This document shows positions 37,060 through 37,719 of a DNA stretch of 37,719 bases, in pieces. The notes under the pieces are model-generated. The model saw nothing but the letters and a program-made list of their open reading frames with translations, did not search any database and had not been told where the DNA came from. The position numbers and the translations under genes were made by a program. Positions within the stretch are counted from its first letter, which is position 1. The number at the start of each line of letters is the position of its first letter. Origin of the DNA: Candidatus Methanoperedens sp. (GTDB lineage Archaea > Halobacteriota > Methanosarcinia > Methanosarcinales > Methanoperedenaceae); NCBI GenBank assembly GCA_028717345.1, contig JAQUNZ010000018.1, positions 1 to 37,719 on the forward strand. Direction: 5' to 3'.

Positions 37060-37611
37060 ATGAATCAAAAAAAATTAGGGAATAAATTAATTATTGGTAT
37101 CGTTTGTGGACTTCTGTTACTTATACTTCCAGCAGCAGATGCTGCACAGGTCGTTCTAGTAGCAAACTCAACAGGAAATGTTGGTCAATCAGGACGACTT
37201 ATAGGTGAGAACTTATCTGCATTAGGAGTAGCAGATGCTCAATGGACAACAAGAACTGCTATTTCGGCATTAAATATGAATGCTATGTCTGTCGATGACA
37301 CAACTTATTTCGCACAAACAGGAACAACCAATGTTGATGCTATAATTAACATCAACTTTACGTTAGCAAATGTTGGGAGCGTGAATTATGTGTATGTGAC
37401 TCAGATAGGTTCAACAACAACTAACCCTGAATATAATGTATTAGGTTTATATAATGGAACACAGGCAAATTGGACAATGGTAAATGTTTCAAATCCACCA
37501 GTTGGAACATATGTAGCTGTGACATATAATATATCTTCAGCAGAAGATAAGTCAAGATATCTTGTTCTAAGTGGTAACACATTGACCTTTAGGGTGTCAG
37601 CACCGGTCTAG
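37060..37611 (+). CDS. Secreted protein of unknown function, possibly truncated at the 3' end
   Basis: MNQKKLGNKLIIGIVCGLLLLILPAADAAQ signal peptide, then Thr/Asn-rich beta-like sequence; stop lies at the apparent mobile-element boundary. The supplied ORF starts at 37024 (GTG). Confidence 0.65.
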   Translation: MNQKKLGNKLIIGIVCGLLLLILPAADAAQVVLVANSTGNVGQSGRLIGENLSALGVADAQWTTRTAISALNMNAMSVDDTTYFAQTGTTNVDAIININFTLANVGSVNYVYVTQIGSTTTNPEYNVLGLYNGTQANWTMVNVSNPPVGTYVAVTYNISSAEDKSRYLVLSGNTLTFRVSAPV

Positions 37612-37719
37612 ATTTCCCCACTTTCTCCGGGTTAAAAATCCCCAGTTGACAATCTTGGGTATAAATCCCAGGATTGGAGACTATGATCGAAACGGAGGAA
37701 TGGTTTATGATAAGAGATC
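37612..37719 (+). mobile_element. istA: IS21-like element, left end and start of IstA transposase (partial at window edge)
   Basis: Repeated CCCCA-type end sequence (ATTTCCCCACTTTCTCC...AAATCCCCAGTTGACA), then ATG at 37683 encoding MIETEEWFMIRD, like an IS21 IstA N-terminus. Confidence 0.55.

Overview
This window looks like a euryarchaeal chromosome segment, most likely from a Methanoperedens/ANME-2d-type archaeon. Its first 128 nt encode an McrA-like C-terminus, and it also carries a large multiheme cytochrome cluster, an archaeal tRNA-Met with a BHB intron, CofD, archaeal TrpB2 and two Agl23-like proteins. I read about 35 genes. The most notable region is a minus-strand electron-transfer cluster (16738-22426). 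It has a NapC/NrfH-like cytochrome with 13 candidate heme motifs, two paralogous 6-motif cytochromes with archaeosortase-like C-termini, a TAT-signal 4x[4Fe-4S] protein, an NrfD/PsrC-like membrane subunit and a small cytochrome with a CX6CH motif. Divergently placed next to it is a predicted membrane protein fused to a PNPOx flavin-type domain. Other points of interest are a YgiT zinc-finger/AbrB antitoxin pair behind a perfect inverted repeat, a seven-copy 32-aa repeat protein, a relic-like response-regulator start, a convergent intergenic region with mutually exclusive hairpins downstream of mcrA, an uncharacterised AAA+ two-gene unit, and an IS21-like element entering at the right edge. No CRISPR array or rRNA was seen. 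All family calls come from reading motifs by eye; no searches were run.
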